Assembly (NCBI GenBank): GCA_028564675.1
Contig: JAOVVO010000194.1
Location: 1 to 64,000, forward strand
DNA: 64,000 bases
Direction: 5' to 3'
Origin: Onchocerca lupi
Taxonomy: Eukaryota; Nematoda; Chromadorea; Rhabditida; Onchocercidae
Shown here: piece by piece, positions 13,510 through 26,500 of the stretch
Layout of the letters: the number at the start of each line of letters is the position of its first letter
Numbering within the stretch: position 1 is the first letter of the stretch
Position numbers and translations under genes: made by a program
Notes under the pieces: generated by a model
Databases searched by the model: none
Told to the model about the DNA's origin: nothing
What the model saw: only the letters and a program-made list of their open reading frames with translations

Positions 13510-14420
13510 TTAACAGCAAAGTTTCTTGCCCATCTAAATCAAGCGACATTTTTCAGGAAATTTATACACATCACAATCGGTTGTGGTCTAGTTACTGGTT
13601 GCAAAATAATTACCAGGAAAGAAAGATAATCGATTAATTACAATTCCAATATCACAAGTCTGAAAAATTAGCAACCAATTGAAAAGTCTAGTATTCCGGA
13701 AAATAAACTAATATTTCAGAAAAAACAATTAAATTTAAAAAAAGTCAAATGTAAGAGAATTCAAACATCATTCAGAAAATAATTTGAATTTTAATCAAAT
13801 GAGTTACTTTGACGGCATCAAATGGCATGACTAAATATTTCAGTTTTCATAATCAATTCCAATGTGATATTCATCGTTAAATGGTACTAGGTACTCGACA
13901 TATGCTATCTAATTAACTTTTCGAGCATGAATTTTAATCTGTCTTTTTTTTCTGTTCTGTTTTGCCTTAATTATTGAAAAAGAATGAATTGTGCTTGTAT
14001 TCTATAAAATTATTTATGATTATTGGAATTGATTTTGACTGAAAAAATCTAAGTTTTTTAAATGCAAACTATAGGTTCGAATATATAAGCAAATTGCGCT
14101 CAAAAATTTCATTTCTATTAATTGTGTGGTGTGGAGATTCCCGAAGACAGAATAATGTTTCATTGCCTATTAACCTGCTGATATTTTTTGTTTGTGAATC
14201 TATCAGCAAATCGTTTTTTTACAACTAATTTGCTATTCAACTTTTTTGATATTAAACACATCTAACTGATCCATTTACAAACAATTTATTCATAAGAACC
14301 TTGTTAGAGTTTAATGTTTATTTATTCAGTATTTAGACAAAAAAATAAATAAAATAAAGATTGAATTTATCACAGCAATACCAAATAATATCAATGTATT
14401 TTCAAATCAATCGGTGAAGT
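13510..14420 (-). pseudogene. Decayed Srx-type receptor copy
   Basis: On the minus strand, 13660-13510 aligns with receptor exon 6. It shares a run around TCTTGTCTTT/TCTTTCTTTC and the end TTAGATGG before the donor position, but with stops and a GC in place of the GT donor. The part at 14150-14300 resembles the receptor's first intron (compare 9770-9970), and 14420-14380 resembles exon 1. The middle exons are missing or unrecognisable. No frame stays open. It is a truncated, mutated duplicate of the intact receptor 3.4 kb away. Confidence 0.6.
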
Positions 14421-17400
14421 ATTTACAATGTCATATCGAATGTAACAGCGAACATTTACATTTTTCATTTTTTTAGATATATATGAAGTGGAAATAGATT
14501 TTAACATTTAGACATCATTAATCGGAGAAAGGAATAAGCAAAAAGAGAATTAATTTAATGTTTATTTTCTTGGAGTCATACATGATAAGCGGATCAATAT
14601 TTTCTATAAGACAAATTCAGAATCGTTTACTGCAACTCAACTTAAGCTCTTTGATTTAATGCAAATTAAAAAGCAATAATTGTTTATGACGAAAATTGTA
14701 TTGCCCAAATTTTCAACACAGTGAATTTTCTTAATTATTTTACAAAAATTTATATGATTTAATAAAAGTTCAAATCGATAGTATAATTAGCAAAAACAAA
14801 TGGATTGTGAAATTTCCTTTTGATTGTATGATACAATTATTAGTTGAAAGAAAGATTTAATCCATATTTTAGATTTTAATTTAAATGGTGCCACTGACCA
14901 ATACTTTATATATACTGCACTTTATTATATTACAATTTTTTTAGCCCTAATTTTTTTTAGTGTTTTAATATATGATAATATTTGAAAAGAAAAAATGCTC
15001 CAAATATTCTGTTCAAACTTCAAAAATCAAAATAATTTGATCAAGATACAAAATAATCATCCTCCAATATTTGAAAATTCAAAGTAATAATTCTCAGCAG
15101 ATTTTCCGAACTTCAAATTGCTAAATTTTAATTTTTTTCATTGATTAACTAAAAAATTATTTACAATTTCATGTCTAATTTTGAAGAAGAAGAAAGAATT
15201 TATTCATTTGACTCATACAAGAATGGGCAGTAAAGTAATAATAATTATAAGAAATTCGCATGAAAATTCGCATGATTAATGCATTTTTCACTAATAAAAG
15301 CATCATTTAATGAATGATTTATTTCATTTTCGCAAAAATTTTATCTATCATTAAATTTGCAAAATGACAAATGCTAGTTTTTTCTTCTAACTGCAATTTA
15401 TACGTCGTAAAACAATAACAATAAATGAGCAGAATATTTGATTGTTATAGCAAATGAATGAATGTGTATAGAAATATTTGTTGCAACAAGTTTTTCAGAT
15501 AATTGGTACTTTCTCCGAAATGTGAATAAATTTGTACCTTTCATTTATCGAAATGTGAATAAATTTGTACCTTTCATTTATCGCAAGATTAAAAAATTCG
15601 GAAATGCCTAACAATTCAGGTAAAATTATGAATTATGCTAAAGCATTTTTTTCACGTTGATTATTTTTGTTAATCCTGAGTTATGTCTAAATGAAGCTAA
15701 GGCAAATATTTAAGAAGAAATTACGCGATTGATCTCTAACTATCTTGGTCTTATTATGGACTACATGTATTTTCCAAAAAAAAAAAAAAAAAAAAAATAT
15801 ACACCATTTATTCCTTCAAATATTTCTTTATTCTAATAATGTCATCAAATCTGCGATTAAATATTTTCAGTGATTTTATACGTGGAAAAATAATAATTGA
15901 ATCGAATGTTTCAAAAAATCTTATAGCCCTTCGTTAAACATAAATAATGCATAGGAATCAATAATTGTGCAACCTCGCTTCCGTGTGTTGCAGAAAATAT
16001 TCAATTCGACTTCATTTCAGTACTACTATAAATCGAAATTAATTTTTGCTGCTTTTGCAAGCTGCAGAAATCGATAAACTTTTCTAAAAGTAGTTGTTCA
16101 AATCGAGTATTTTTGCTTAGAAATGAAAATTTGTGCAGTATTAAGCCCAAATTATTACTCCATTAACTTCAGATAATTTTTAAGAAATCAACAAGAAACA
16201 GTTGAAAGGAAAGTGATCAAAAAGATCTATTGAAAATGATGGAGTAAAACCAAGATAAAAAATTAATACAGAAATCTGACTTTATCGCTGTCAATAACAT
16301 GGAGATAACCGTAATTTTAAAAGTGAAACTAATCAATTTGGGAGTAGTCACATTTCATGCCTGAAAATAAAATATTCTTTAAACACTTCTTTAAAAGAAA
16401 CATTTTGAATGAAATTCTTTTCTCTATCAAGTTTCCACCATAATTTTTCGAAAATCAGTGATAATACGAACTTTTCTAATCGATATATATATATATTGAA
16501 AAATGGATCATTAAATGTTTTGAAAATCTATTGCCAATAAGGATTTATGCAACAAAAAAAATTCGAAAAAGCTGCTTAAAATTGTTGTGGCATTCTGAAG
16601 ATGAATAAAGTATCTTTTTTTTTTTCTTTTTTTTAGCAGTGAATTTTCTCCCAGTTATAGATCATTTACTAAATTTAACTTCAACGTTATCCGATAGTAA
16701 GTTTTTATCCAGGCCACATATATATTGAGATTTGAGAACTGGCATTCTGAACAGGCATTAATTTATTCGCGACCAAAAATAATGCTTCATCGTTTTTAAT
16801 GATGAATTTACTGGATTATTATAATAACTTTCCAGATGACTTCACTGCTATCTTCATAGCTACTTCGTTTAAAATCTGTCATTTCAAGTCATCATTACAC
16901 CATTAAGTTAAAAAGTCAATACATTTACCTAATAACGAAATTCAATTTGCAGAATGTTTTTTTTAAATTTTACTCAGCTTCAAAAAAAAAAAAAAAAAAA
17001 AAAGAAATTGAGAAACAGAAGTTTGAAATTGATTGGTAAATAGAAATTGCGGGTCGAAGAAGTCTTGGTGGTATTGTTAACATTTTGAGGATTATTACTA
17101 TAAAATTACCTACTTGAAAAAATTTCCAATCACCTGAAAATTCTACTTTCTCTTCTGGAGAGCTCACTACGGTATTTCATGCTTTCAATTATAAAAGTAA
17201 TGTAGCAGCCCAAAGAAGAGTAATTATTGAAAAATTTGATAAATATATATGTAGTAATGTTGTTTAAAAAAAGAAAAAAGAAAGAAAATTAAGAAAAATT
17301 CTTGCAAGTTTTCCACATACTGAAGATTTCAGCAATAAAACTGATCTTCCTGTCCGATTAAAAAATTAAAATTTTCGAATTCTAAGTTTTTGAGACCCAA

Positions 17401-17821
17401 GTTTCAGTAAATTTAAAATTGTAACTCCATATCCATCTTGGCTTCATTTAGATATAATTCAAGAATTAGAAGATAATAGACATAAACAGGAATGATTCAG
17501 CATAGCTCACGATTTGAAACAAAAATGTTAAATATTTTAGATTTGTTGAATCTTTTAAATACGATAGTTTTTTTTTTTTTTTTTTTTTTAATTCATATCA
17601 TAGCTCTATTTGATCCTATTAAAAATGTAAATTTGCAGAAATTCAATGCGATGTAGACTGGAAGTGGGCAACAATTTTCCAGAAAAAGTAGATTCGGTAA
17701 ACAAATACCAAGCAATTATTTCAAGATATTCATACATTTGCTGTCTCAATCAATATTGCATAAATATTTTATTTGCTTGTTATCATTCTTTGCGTATTTA
17801 ATGTATGCATATACTTTTATA
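14421..17821. other. Gene-poor stretch
   Basis: No supported gene. It contains A/T runs and the 33-bp tandem duplication listed separately. A 65-residue minus-strand open frame near 16970-17167 is Phe-rich at its end and resembles nothing known, so it was not called. Confidence 0.4.
15517..15582. repeat. Perfect two-copy tandem repeat, 33-bp unit
   Basis: The unit starting GAAATGTGAATAAATTTG at 15517 is repeated at once from 15550. The two copies look identical, so the duplication is recent. Confidence 0.9.
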
Positions 17822-17965
17822 TTTTTCAAATTTATTGAAATACTTGCAGTTAAGGAAAAAAATTGCTGCTTACATAGTAGTAGCAGAAAAATTAAAACTT
17901 CAGGACAAAGACAGAAGTTTGTGTTCAAGAATGACAATATCGATTGATTTTGAACAAAATTCTTT
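17822..17965. repeat. Third, diverged copy of the fold-back repeat arm
   Basis: This stretch matches the left arm of the inverted repeat at 19627-20015 in the same order: TTTTTCAAATTTATTGAAAT, a GCTTACAT block, then GTTCAAGAATG and ATATCGATTGATTTTGAA. There are many substitutions and small indels. It lies about 1.8 kb before the paired arms, on the other side of a zinc-finger pseudogene. Confidence 0.7.
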
Positions 17966-18547
17966 TGCATAAAGATATGAAAGAAAGTGTTTACATTTTA
18001 AGCAAATATCATCCAGCGTTTTGGGCAACAATAAATGAAAAAAGTTAAAAAAAATGATTAAGTGATCCAAAACAGAATAATGAACTAGAAAAAAACAAAT
18101 TTTTACTGTTCAAAAATTTAGTCTCTCAGAATAATGAGTAAAAAGCACAGCATTTAGAAAAAATATTTTATTTTCTTGCTAAAACTTTTTAAAATGTAAT
18201 TTTTGCAAAGGATTTTATCATATTCTTTGAATCATCAAACGATCTTTAATTTTTATATTTAATCTGCTATTCATATTAACATTTTTTAAGATTGTTTCGT
18301 GACTACCAAAAAAGTGGTGAAAATTACGTGAACAGATTTAAAAGGAAATATTTCAACATTGTTTTGTATTATTTCCGTATTTTTTTCCACTTAACTTCTT
18401 ACTCGCTTCTTTCAAAAAAGTAATTTGAGACATATGATTTTTCCAACGTTTTTTTTTTTATTAGATAAAACAAGTTGAACATAAACACAATATTTCAAAC
18501 AATACTTAATCTACAAGAACTTGTTGTGTCCTTTTTTTTTTCCAAAA

Positions 18548-18985
18548 CAGTATACACGGACAAACGATCATTTGAATGCAATGAATGTGATGAAAAATTC
18601 AAATTGTCCAGCAAACTGGAAGGACACAAACGAAAATGGCTCAGTCACACGATCGAATGTTCAAAGTGATGAGTGGCAAAAACTTCAGTCAAAACTTTTC
18701 TTTGAATGTTCACAAAAAGATACATTCTATTGAAAGACCATTCGAATGTGATGAATGCGGAATAGGATTCAAATGATCAAAAAATTTGCAAGCACACAAA
18801 AGGAAATACATGGCAAACGGCTCAAATATAATGAGTGTGGCAGAAACTTCAGTCAAAAGTTGAATGCACACAAAATAAAGCGAAAAATTTCTGAAACAAT
18901 GAATTTTTTGACTATGCCGACAGCAGAAAATGTTTCTGCCATAGCTACATTAATAAAGAAAGCAACTGCAATCTCAGGACAATGA
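18548..18985 (+). pseudogene. Decayed C2H2 zinc-finger gene
   Basis: One frame gives a clear finger start, FECNECDEKFKLSSKLEGHK, at about 18570-18630. After a frameshift another frame gives GKNFSQNFSLNVHKKIH, then FECDECGIGFK ended by a TGA, then AHKRKYMANG. The C-terminal stretch near 18915-18985 (TAENVSAIATLIKKATAISGQ) parallels the C-terminus of the two intact zinc-finger proteins in this window. At least two frameshifts and several stops make it non-coding. It is an older member of the same family. Confidence 0.8.
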
Positions 18986-19626
18986 AATTAATATATATTG
19001 CTCAATTAACTTGCATTTGCATTGTTTTGACTTCATTGTTTTTTGAATCAATACCCATAGCGATTACCGAAATTGAATGAAATTTGAATGATAATCAAAC
19101 AGAACTTTTCATGGCATCCATCTTATTACTTAGATTTTTCATATTGTGATAATATTCAATCCGTCATAATATTTTTCTGCAGTTAACTGCAATTTTTTTA
19201 TTGGAAATTAATTTTCAGTTCTTTTCAAATTTGATCAAATTACATTCTCGTAAGTTCCGAATGAAAAATATTACCCAGTTAATACAAAATGAATAACCCA
19301 GTTTTTAATTTAAATTCTCGTTGTATCTGAATTTAGCAAAGATTATTTAATTATCATGAAATATTGTAACAAGATAAATTTAATTGTTCATTGTTATGGA
19401 TTATAATTCATTTTCTATCTAAAATTCTATTCTAGTAGGGAATTTTTTCAAAGCCTATGCTAAAACTTTTACAAAAATCATGTTAAAAAAAAGTAAAAAA
19501 AGAAATAATCAAAATAAAAAATATTTTCTGCATACCAATATGACCTTTTGTCCTTCAGAGGCATTCTGTGTGATTGCCTTAATGCCCTTCAATAGTACGT
19601 ATTTGTTTTTTCTTTTAGCTGTTAAT

Positions 19627-20015
19627 TATACATTTTTCAAATTTATTGAAATGCTTTCAGTTGGGAGAAATGGGAAAAAACTTTGCTTACATTTTTGAAA
19701 AACTTGGAAGTAAAGATGGAAGACTATGTTCAAAAATGGCAATATCGACTGACTTTGAATGAATTTTGCCGTTTTTTTTTTTTTTTTTTTTTCACTTTTT
19801 TCTCTTATTCTTGCAGAAAACGCTAGTTGATATTTGACTAAAATGTGCATATGCTTTCCATGATTTGTGCAGTAAAACTTCATTCAAAGTCAATCGATAT
19901 TACCATTTTTGAACATAGTCTTCCATCCTTACTTCCAATTTTTTCAAAAATGTAAGCACAATTTTTTCCCATTTCTCCCAACTGAAAGCATTTCAGTAAA
20001 TTTGAAAAATGTATA
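19627..20015. repeat. Fold-back element: ~141-bp inverted arms, 105-bp loop
   Basis: Bases 19627-19767 and 19873-20015 are near-perfect reverse complements over about 140 bp. Shared blocks include GAAATGCTTTCAGTTGGGAG, GGAAGACTATGTTCAAAAAT and GACTTTGAATGAA. I see roughly ten differences. The loop (19768-19872) carries a 22-nt T run. The transcript would form a long hairpin. It may be a MITE-like element or an inverted duplication of the unit also seen at 17822-17965. Confidence 0.85.
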
Positions 20016-20759
20016 GTGGCCAAAAGCAACATCACATTATACAAGAATATTAATAAATAAGCTATTAAATCATTTACAGAGTATTTGATTGAATTGTCAA
20101 GCTTACAATAACCTCTTTCCTAAAAAAATTATCACCTATTCTGATGTATAAATGAATTTATACGTCTCATCGATATCCTCAATTTTATACTTTTGACAAG
20201 GTCAACAATGTTTGAACTGACTTTTTTGAAAGATTCAAAAATTCGAAAATATCCTAAACCATGAATTATGCCAAATCATTTTTTTCTCCTGTTTATTATT
20301 TTTGTCTTCTTGCATTATATTTAATGAGGCCAACACGAATATGGGTCACGATTCTGAATTATTCAGTGACATAGGCTGATGTTCATAAATAGTTATAATT
20401 AGTGATTGCATATGCATAATATGTATGTAACTGACATAAAGTAAGAGATTAAGAAAGTTAAAATTATAGTACAAAAGAATGAGAATTTTACGATTTTGTA
20501 TGATCATAGATCCTGCAATTTACCGGGATGTATGAAAATGTCGTTTCTGTCAGTCAACAGTTATTAATTCATTGATTGACTGGTTGTTTTTTTAAAACAA
20601 TTTCCACTTATGCCAGATTTCATCACTGCAAGCATTATTATCTATCGATAGAGTCGCTCACGATTTTTGCATGATAACGCGTGATCAAGCATCGCATAAG
20701 TGACAATAAATTAACATGATATTTTTCTCAGAATAGAAATTGGTTATTTCTAAATTTCT
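20016..20759. other. Intergenic, no feature seen
   Basis: There is no exon, repeat or RNA gene that can be supported. The 5' end of the Helitron relic that follows could not be located in this stretch. Confidence 0.35.
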
Positions 20760-23572
20760 TATTTAGCTAAGAAGGAATTTTTCTCTATAAAGATAAGGTA
20801 ACAATAATAACTGATATGATGCCATCTGATACACATAAGATTGCTATTCGTGCTGACAAAACTCCTGTTAGAGAACGTGTACGACGATTCCATGCTCCAA
20901 CGATAGACAAAGTGGCAATTGTTATAGTCGGAGATCAATTCCAACCTAGAGATATTGTTCTTCATGAAGAAGCAATCAATTGACAAAAATTGCAGAAACT
21001 CACCAATGCTACGATGCTCTGCAGTATTCAATCATTTTTTGATTGGAATTGCCAGTGGATATCATTTCATCTTTAAGATGATAAATCCAATCTGTGGTGA
21101 AGAAACAACTAAGAAATGCAACGCATTTTGAAATTTCATCAATTATTTCATCAATATATCGTATATATGTATCCAAAAATCAAAATAGAACGTTTGATAT
21201 TCATCCGTTTGAATCAGACCAAGCTTCGCTCTGAAAAATACATTCATTTGCGAGATGCAGTTGTAAATGATGGTAATATGACTAACATTGAAAGAATAAC
21301 GATTTCGTCATCTTTATATGCAGGCAGTCTATGTCATATGCATCAGTACGCTCAAAATGCAATTGCATATGTTAGCCACTACGCGCGTCCAGACCCATTC
21401 ATTACATTCATGTACAATCCAGCTTGAAATGATATACAAAATCTCTTACTTCCTGAGTAATCGCCGATAGATAGGGATGACATCACAGCACGTGTTTTCA
21501 GATAGAAGCTTAAGTCGCTGTTGGATTTCATGGTAAAACATGAAGTATTTGGGTCTGTGCGTTGTTGGATATACTCAGTAGAATGGCAAAAGAGAAGATT
21601 GTTGCATGCACAAATACTAATCTGGCTTTATGATAAAATCACTTCAAATGAAATCAGCGATACGCGCTGAAATATCCGATGCCAATGTCGATAAGGATTT
21701 GTATGAAGTTGTGACGAAAAATATGATATATGGACTTTACGGTACACTGAATCCAAAATCACCATGTATGATAGACGAAAAATGCTCTAAGCGATATCCT
21801 CGAGCAGTATCCAACACAGTTACACAAAGCTTTATACAGAAGATGATCAGCAGAAAATGGCAGTAAATTAGCAACCACACAAATAAAGAACGGTAAATTA
21901 GCAACCATACAAATGAAGAATGAAGACATCGAAGCAGATAACGCAGATAACCGGTGGGTTGTTCTATATTTGACTTTGCTATTAAAAACATACAAAGACC
22001 ACATAAATGTGGAATACTGTGACTCCATTAAATCGATCATACATATTTGTAAGTTGTGAATAAAGGCAGCGACATGGCAGTTTTTGGCGTGAAGCCAGAA
22101 AGAATTGATAGAAATGCGGTATTACATATCGATGATATTACACAATATCAGGCTAGAAAAAAATAAGCATCGATGAAGCTGAATGGTGAATTCTTTCATT
22201 TCCCTTGCATGGGAAATGAAGTCGTTAGCCGTTATTCACTTAAACAGTTTTTTTAGAAAATGGACAGCACATTTATTTCATAAGTGCAAATGTGCAACAA
22301 ATAGCCTTGAATCCACCGACTAAAACGCTAACTGCTTTCTTCACATTATGTAAAAATGACGCATTTGTGAAAAAACGGTTATATTCGGAAGTACCTGCAT
22401 ATTGCATATGGAATGTGAGTAGAAAATCATTTGAACGACGCAAACGAGAACTAGTTGACGGACAACCAGGCATATTCAAACAAACTACGATAGGCAGATT
22501 GTACACCGTGCATCTTAATCAAGACGAATGTTTCTTCCTTCGCACGTTATTAGTAAATGTGCCCGATACAACCTTCTTCCAGCAATTAAAAATTGTCAAC
22601 AGGTTACACATGCTACTTTCTGAATATATGTCAAGCTTTGAATTTATTAGAAAACGGCCGACGCTGGAAAATGCATTCATGACGCATCCAACACGTCACA
22701 TCCAAATCAAATTCTTACACTGTTTGCGACCATATTGACCGCCTGCTCTCTTTCATCTCCAACAGACTTGCGGAAGAAATATAAATCGCATATGGCTTAA
22801 GATATTCTCCATCGAATTAGCGGAAATTCATATATGAATATGGATTTCACAGCAGAAATCTACAACGAAGCGTTGATGACAATTGGAAACTTGTGCTTAC
22901 ATATCGCAAACAAAGTTCTCAATCAATTGAGAATGCCATCACCGAATCGACCTTATTCTGCTTCGTTTGATGTAAAATTGCATCGCGAACAAAATTACAG
23001 CATGACTGATCTTTTGTCATATGCGCAATCAAATATTCCTAAGCTAACGGCTGAGCAAAAAGGTATTTACGATTAAATAATGCAGACTGTCAATAAGGGA
23101 GTTGGAGAAATCATCTTTCTAGATATGCCAGGAGGGAAAACGTTCCTAATTAGATTGATTTTGGCACCAATTCAATTGCAGAATGACACATATCTCTTGC
23201 ATAGTCCGGACTGCAACATTGTGAAAGAACTGCTCATTCCGCTTTGAAATTTTCATTGAGCATGCAGCTCATTGAAACTCCCACATGCAACATTTCCAAT
23301 TTCCAAAACATCGGGTACGGGAAAAATAGTACAAAATGCAATGAACAATGACTCACAAAAAATCAGTCATGGCTCTTGATCGGTCACTGCAAGATTTGTG
23401 TGGAAATATCAGATCATTTGGGAACCCATTAAAATTGCTTGCAGGAGATTTCAGGCCAACATTATTTGTAATTTCTCGATCAATGCCAGCGGACGAAGTA
23501 AATGCTTGCCTGAAATACTCTATTTTGCGGAGACACTAAAGACGTTTGAATTAACTCGCAAATATTTTTGGC
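20760..23572 (+). mobile_element. Helitron relic A: decayed Rep-helicase, truncated at right
   Basis: Broken plus-strand frames follow the order of a Helitron Rep/helicase polyprotein: the region upstream of Rep (20790-20985); the Rep approach with IRLNQTKLRSEKYIHLRDAV and HQYAQNAIAYVSHY (21116-21427); EWQKRRLLHAQILIWLYDKI, the HUH site (21577-21636); CSKRYPRA (21780-21810); ITQYQ at the Tyr site; a linker domain (22292-22738); and the helicase with SNIPKLTAEQKGIYD, then LAGDF (23030-23460). Key sites are lost: the second His of the HUH pair is Gln, the residues around the second Tyr are replaced by Lys and a stop, and the Walker A motif has lost Thr-Gly, leaving MPGGKTFLI. Several stops interrupt the chain. 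Similarity stops at about 23572, where the duplicated zinc-finger segment begins. It is inactive. Confidence 0.85.
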
Positions 23573-26500
23573 TTTTATCGTCGAAATTTATTCAATCTTA
23601 ATTTATTTTATTATTATTTAATCTTAAAAATTTTTTCAATGAATGTATCTGGCGTAATTTGGATTTCTTGAATATTTGATAAAAATTTGGATTTTTCTTG
23701 AATACAATGAATGTGTTTGACATAATTTGAATATCTGAATTTTTATTTTATGCAGTAAATTAATTCTTTTTTTTTGTCATGTGTGTTATGCAGAAAGATT
23801 ATTTCACTAGAAAACTGGTCATTGATATATCATCGAAGAGACATATCAATGCAACAGGTATATTCTATATTACTGTTCGATGATACATCAATACAAAAAG
23901 TTTTTTATTTTATTATTCTCCATACTAAAAAAAATTTCAATATTCTCTCGTGTTTTGCACTGTACACAACGGTATTTCATAAAATCTTTAGTTTATAAAG
24001 TCAACTAACTATTATGAACCCGTATTTTCACTTTTCCATTTAATTATTTCCATCTTTAATTCCAATTTGAAGGTAAAGATGTATGGCAGCATATTTTTGC
24101 ATAATTAAAACAATAGAATGCATGCTGTCGTCAGTGAGCGAAATTTTTTTTGCTAGGATTGTGTTATTTGAAAATCTAGAAACCACTCAGTATGGTGCAT
24201 TACATTGAATACTGTTGCAAGCGTAAAACAAACCAAATATTGCCAAATATGCAACATCACTATTTAAACCTTTTTTTCATCCAATAAAAAAATTAGACTA
24301 TTGATAGAATCAGTTCATGTGAAGATGATGTCCTGGATTAAAGCGATATTTAAAGTGAAGAATTCTAATACTCCCAAACAAAAAAATTGATTGCCATTTT
24401 TGTGAATGGTATTTTCAGACTTGAAAATTTTCAAAAGAGGACTTAGTGTTTTAACAAATATAACGAGCGTTTCAAATATTAAAGTAGCTCCTCGTCTACA
24501 GATTTAGAATAGAAAAAGTAATAAATTTGCATTTTTCGTAGATAATAATTTTTGATACGTAAATTGAAACTTTTATTCTGAATCAATCTTGATTAAGTCA
24601 AATTTTTAAATCTGAAATATTCAATTTTCCATAAATTTCATCACTTATCTATTAGCAAGTATGATGCATTATATTAGTAATGCTGTTACAAGCGTGAAAC
24701 AGGTCAAACAATGAATTATGCAACGTTATAGCTTTTTGGCGATGAATAATTCATTAGCGAAAATCATCCGATTAGTTTTATTCTATATTTTACAGAGAAG
24801 CGGATTAAATGATAATACTTAATTGTGCTGTCGGATAAAGTATTGATACCGCAGAGAAAATCATGACTTTTATTTGCATAAATTTACATAAATCTATGAT
24901 TTTTGATGAAACCATGGAAAAGTTGCCATCACTTTACAAAAAACATTCACACTAGTGTAAGTTTTTCAAGCTCGCTTTTTTTTAAATCGCTTTTACCGCT
25001 AAGTTAGTCGAGAGAAGAGTTTTTCATAAATATGTAAAAAAGATTGAGAGCACTATGAATTATTTGATCATAAATCGCGTGTTCGCAGAAGTGCTTAAAA
25101 TCAGTCTCCAGCAGAATCTCCCAATCAGTGTAGCATCAATTTTATTTATTCGGATTCACTCTCCCTTGATTTAAATATGTTTTGTGAAGTAATTTTTCAA
25201 AATATTTTCCAGAATTCTACATCAGATTTTGTGCTTCAAGCATTCATATTTATCGGTAAAATTGCTCGCGAATCAATATGCTGCTGCTTTATTACTTTGC
25301 AGCAGCTATTTTGCCATCATGCATCGCACCGATAAGAGTAAGTGAAAAAGCTATTGCATTGATTATAAAAATTAAATGTTTATAAATTTTTTTCTGTGAA
25401 GAGAAATCAAGAACAGCATCCATCGTCCTTATCAATTTTCCTTTTACTATTAAAGCAGTCAATGTTTAGCATTTAACACTTTACAGCATAACATCAATGT
25501 GGAACAAGAAAATAGTTTCCATGAATCATTTCAAAAACATCAGTCCATTAATCTTTTTTGTATGTCCACGTTATTCTTTATTTCAAATTAGCGCAATAAA
25601 GTAACAAAACTGATATTCTTTTTCAAAGTATTATTGTAATTCTCTGAATTACTATTAGAATATAGCAATATCAAACTATTATGAAATGTTGTTATTCAAA
25701 GTTCCACAATGCATGTGTTGATGGCAATAGAATTTTTTCGCAATGAATGAGAAATTTTAAAAAGATTTTAAAAATAATCATCAAATCACTCATATTATGA
25801 AATAAATCATTTGAATGATCTCAGATATCAAATGAAAGTGATCCATCAGTGCAAGCAAGAATAACTGATCAATTGATACAGAAAAATGACACAAAAGAAT
25901 TGGATTTAATTCACCACCAGAAACCTTCAAATAATATAAGTGACGGACAGTTCGAATATTCTTTCAATTTGCAATTTCGCAATGAGACACATGTTGAAGA
26001 AAACCCATTTAAATGCATTTTATGTGGCAAAGATTTCACAATACGCAGAAATCTATTGAGACATCTGAAGATACATGCAAATGATAAAAAACTGTTCAAG
26101 TGTGATGTATGCAGCAGAACATACAGTCGGCGCTATGATATGAACGTGCATAAGCGAATACATACAGGCGAGAAACCGTACAAGTGCAATGTTTGCGGGA
26201 AAGAATTCAGTGATCTTAGCAATCTGAAAAGACATAATTCGACTCATGTACTTGAAAAACCATTCAAGTGCATTCTGTGTGGCAAAGATTTCGCACTGCT
26301 CAAGTATCTAAAGGAACATAGTCTGGGAGTACATGCAAATGAGAAATTGTTCAAGTGCGATGTATGCGGCAGAAGATTCGGTCGGCGCGACAGGATGAAC
26401 GTGCATAAGCGAGTACATACAGGAGAGAAACCGTACAACTGCAGTGTATGCGGCGCAAAATTCAGTGATATTAAAGATCTGAAAAGACATAATTCGACTC

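Noticed and set aside
14070..14082. tRNA B-box-like GGTTCGAATAT (also near 51402)
   Set aside because: The last bases do not fit the B box, and there is no A box or cloverleaf around either site.
16700..16800. Possible further Srx receptor fragment
   Set aside because: Only about 15 bases resemble receptor exon 3 in reverse complement; too little to support.
23774..23998. 74-codon frame shared by both zinc-finger segments (also 59663-59878)
   Set aside because: It lies in the near-identical block, so its conservation says nothing about coding, and it resembles no known protein. An exon-like stretch at 23794-23859 (between CAG and GGTATAT) is possible but unsupported.
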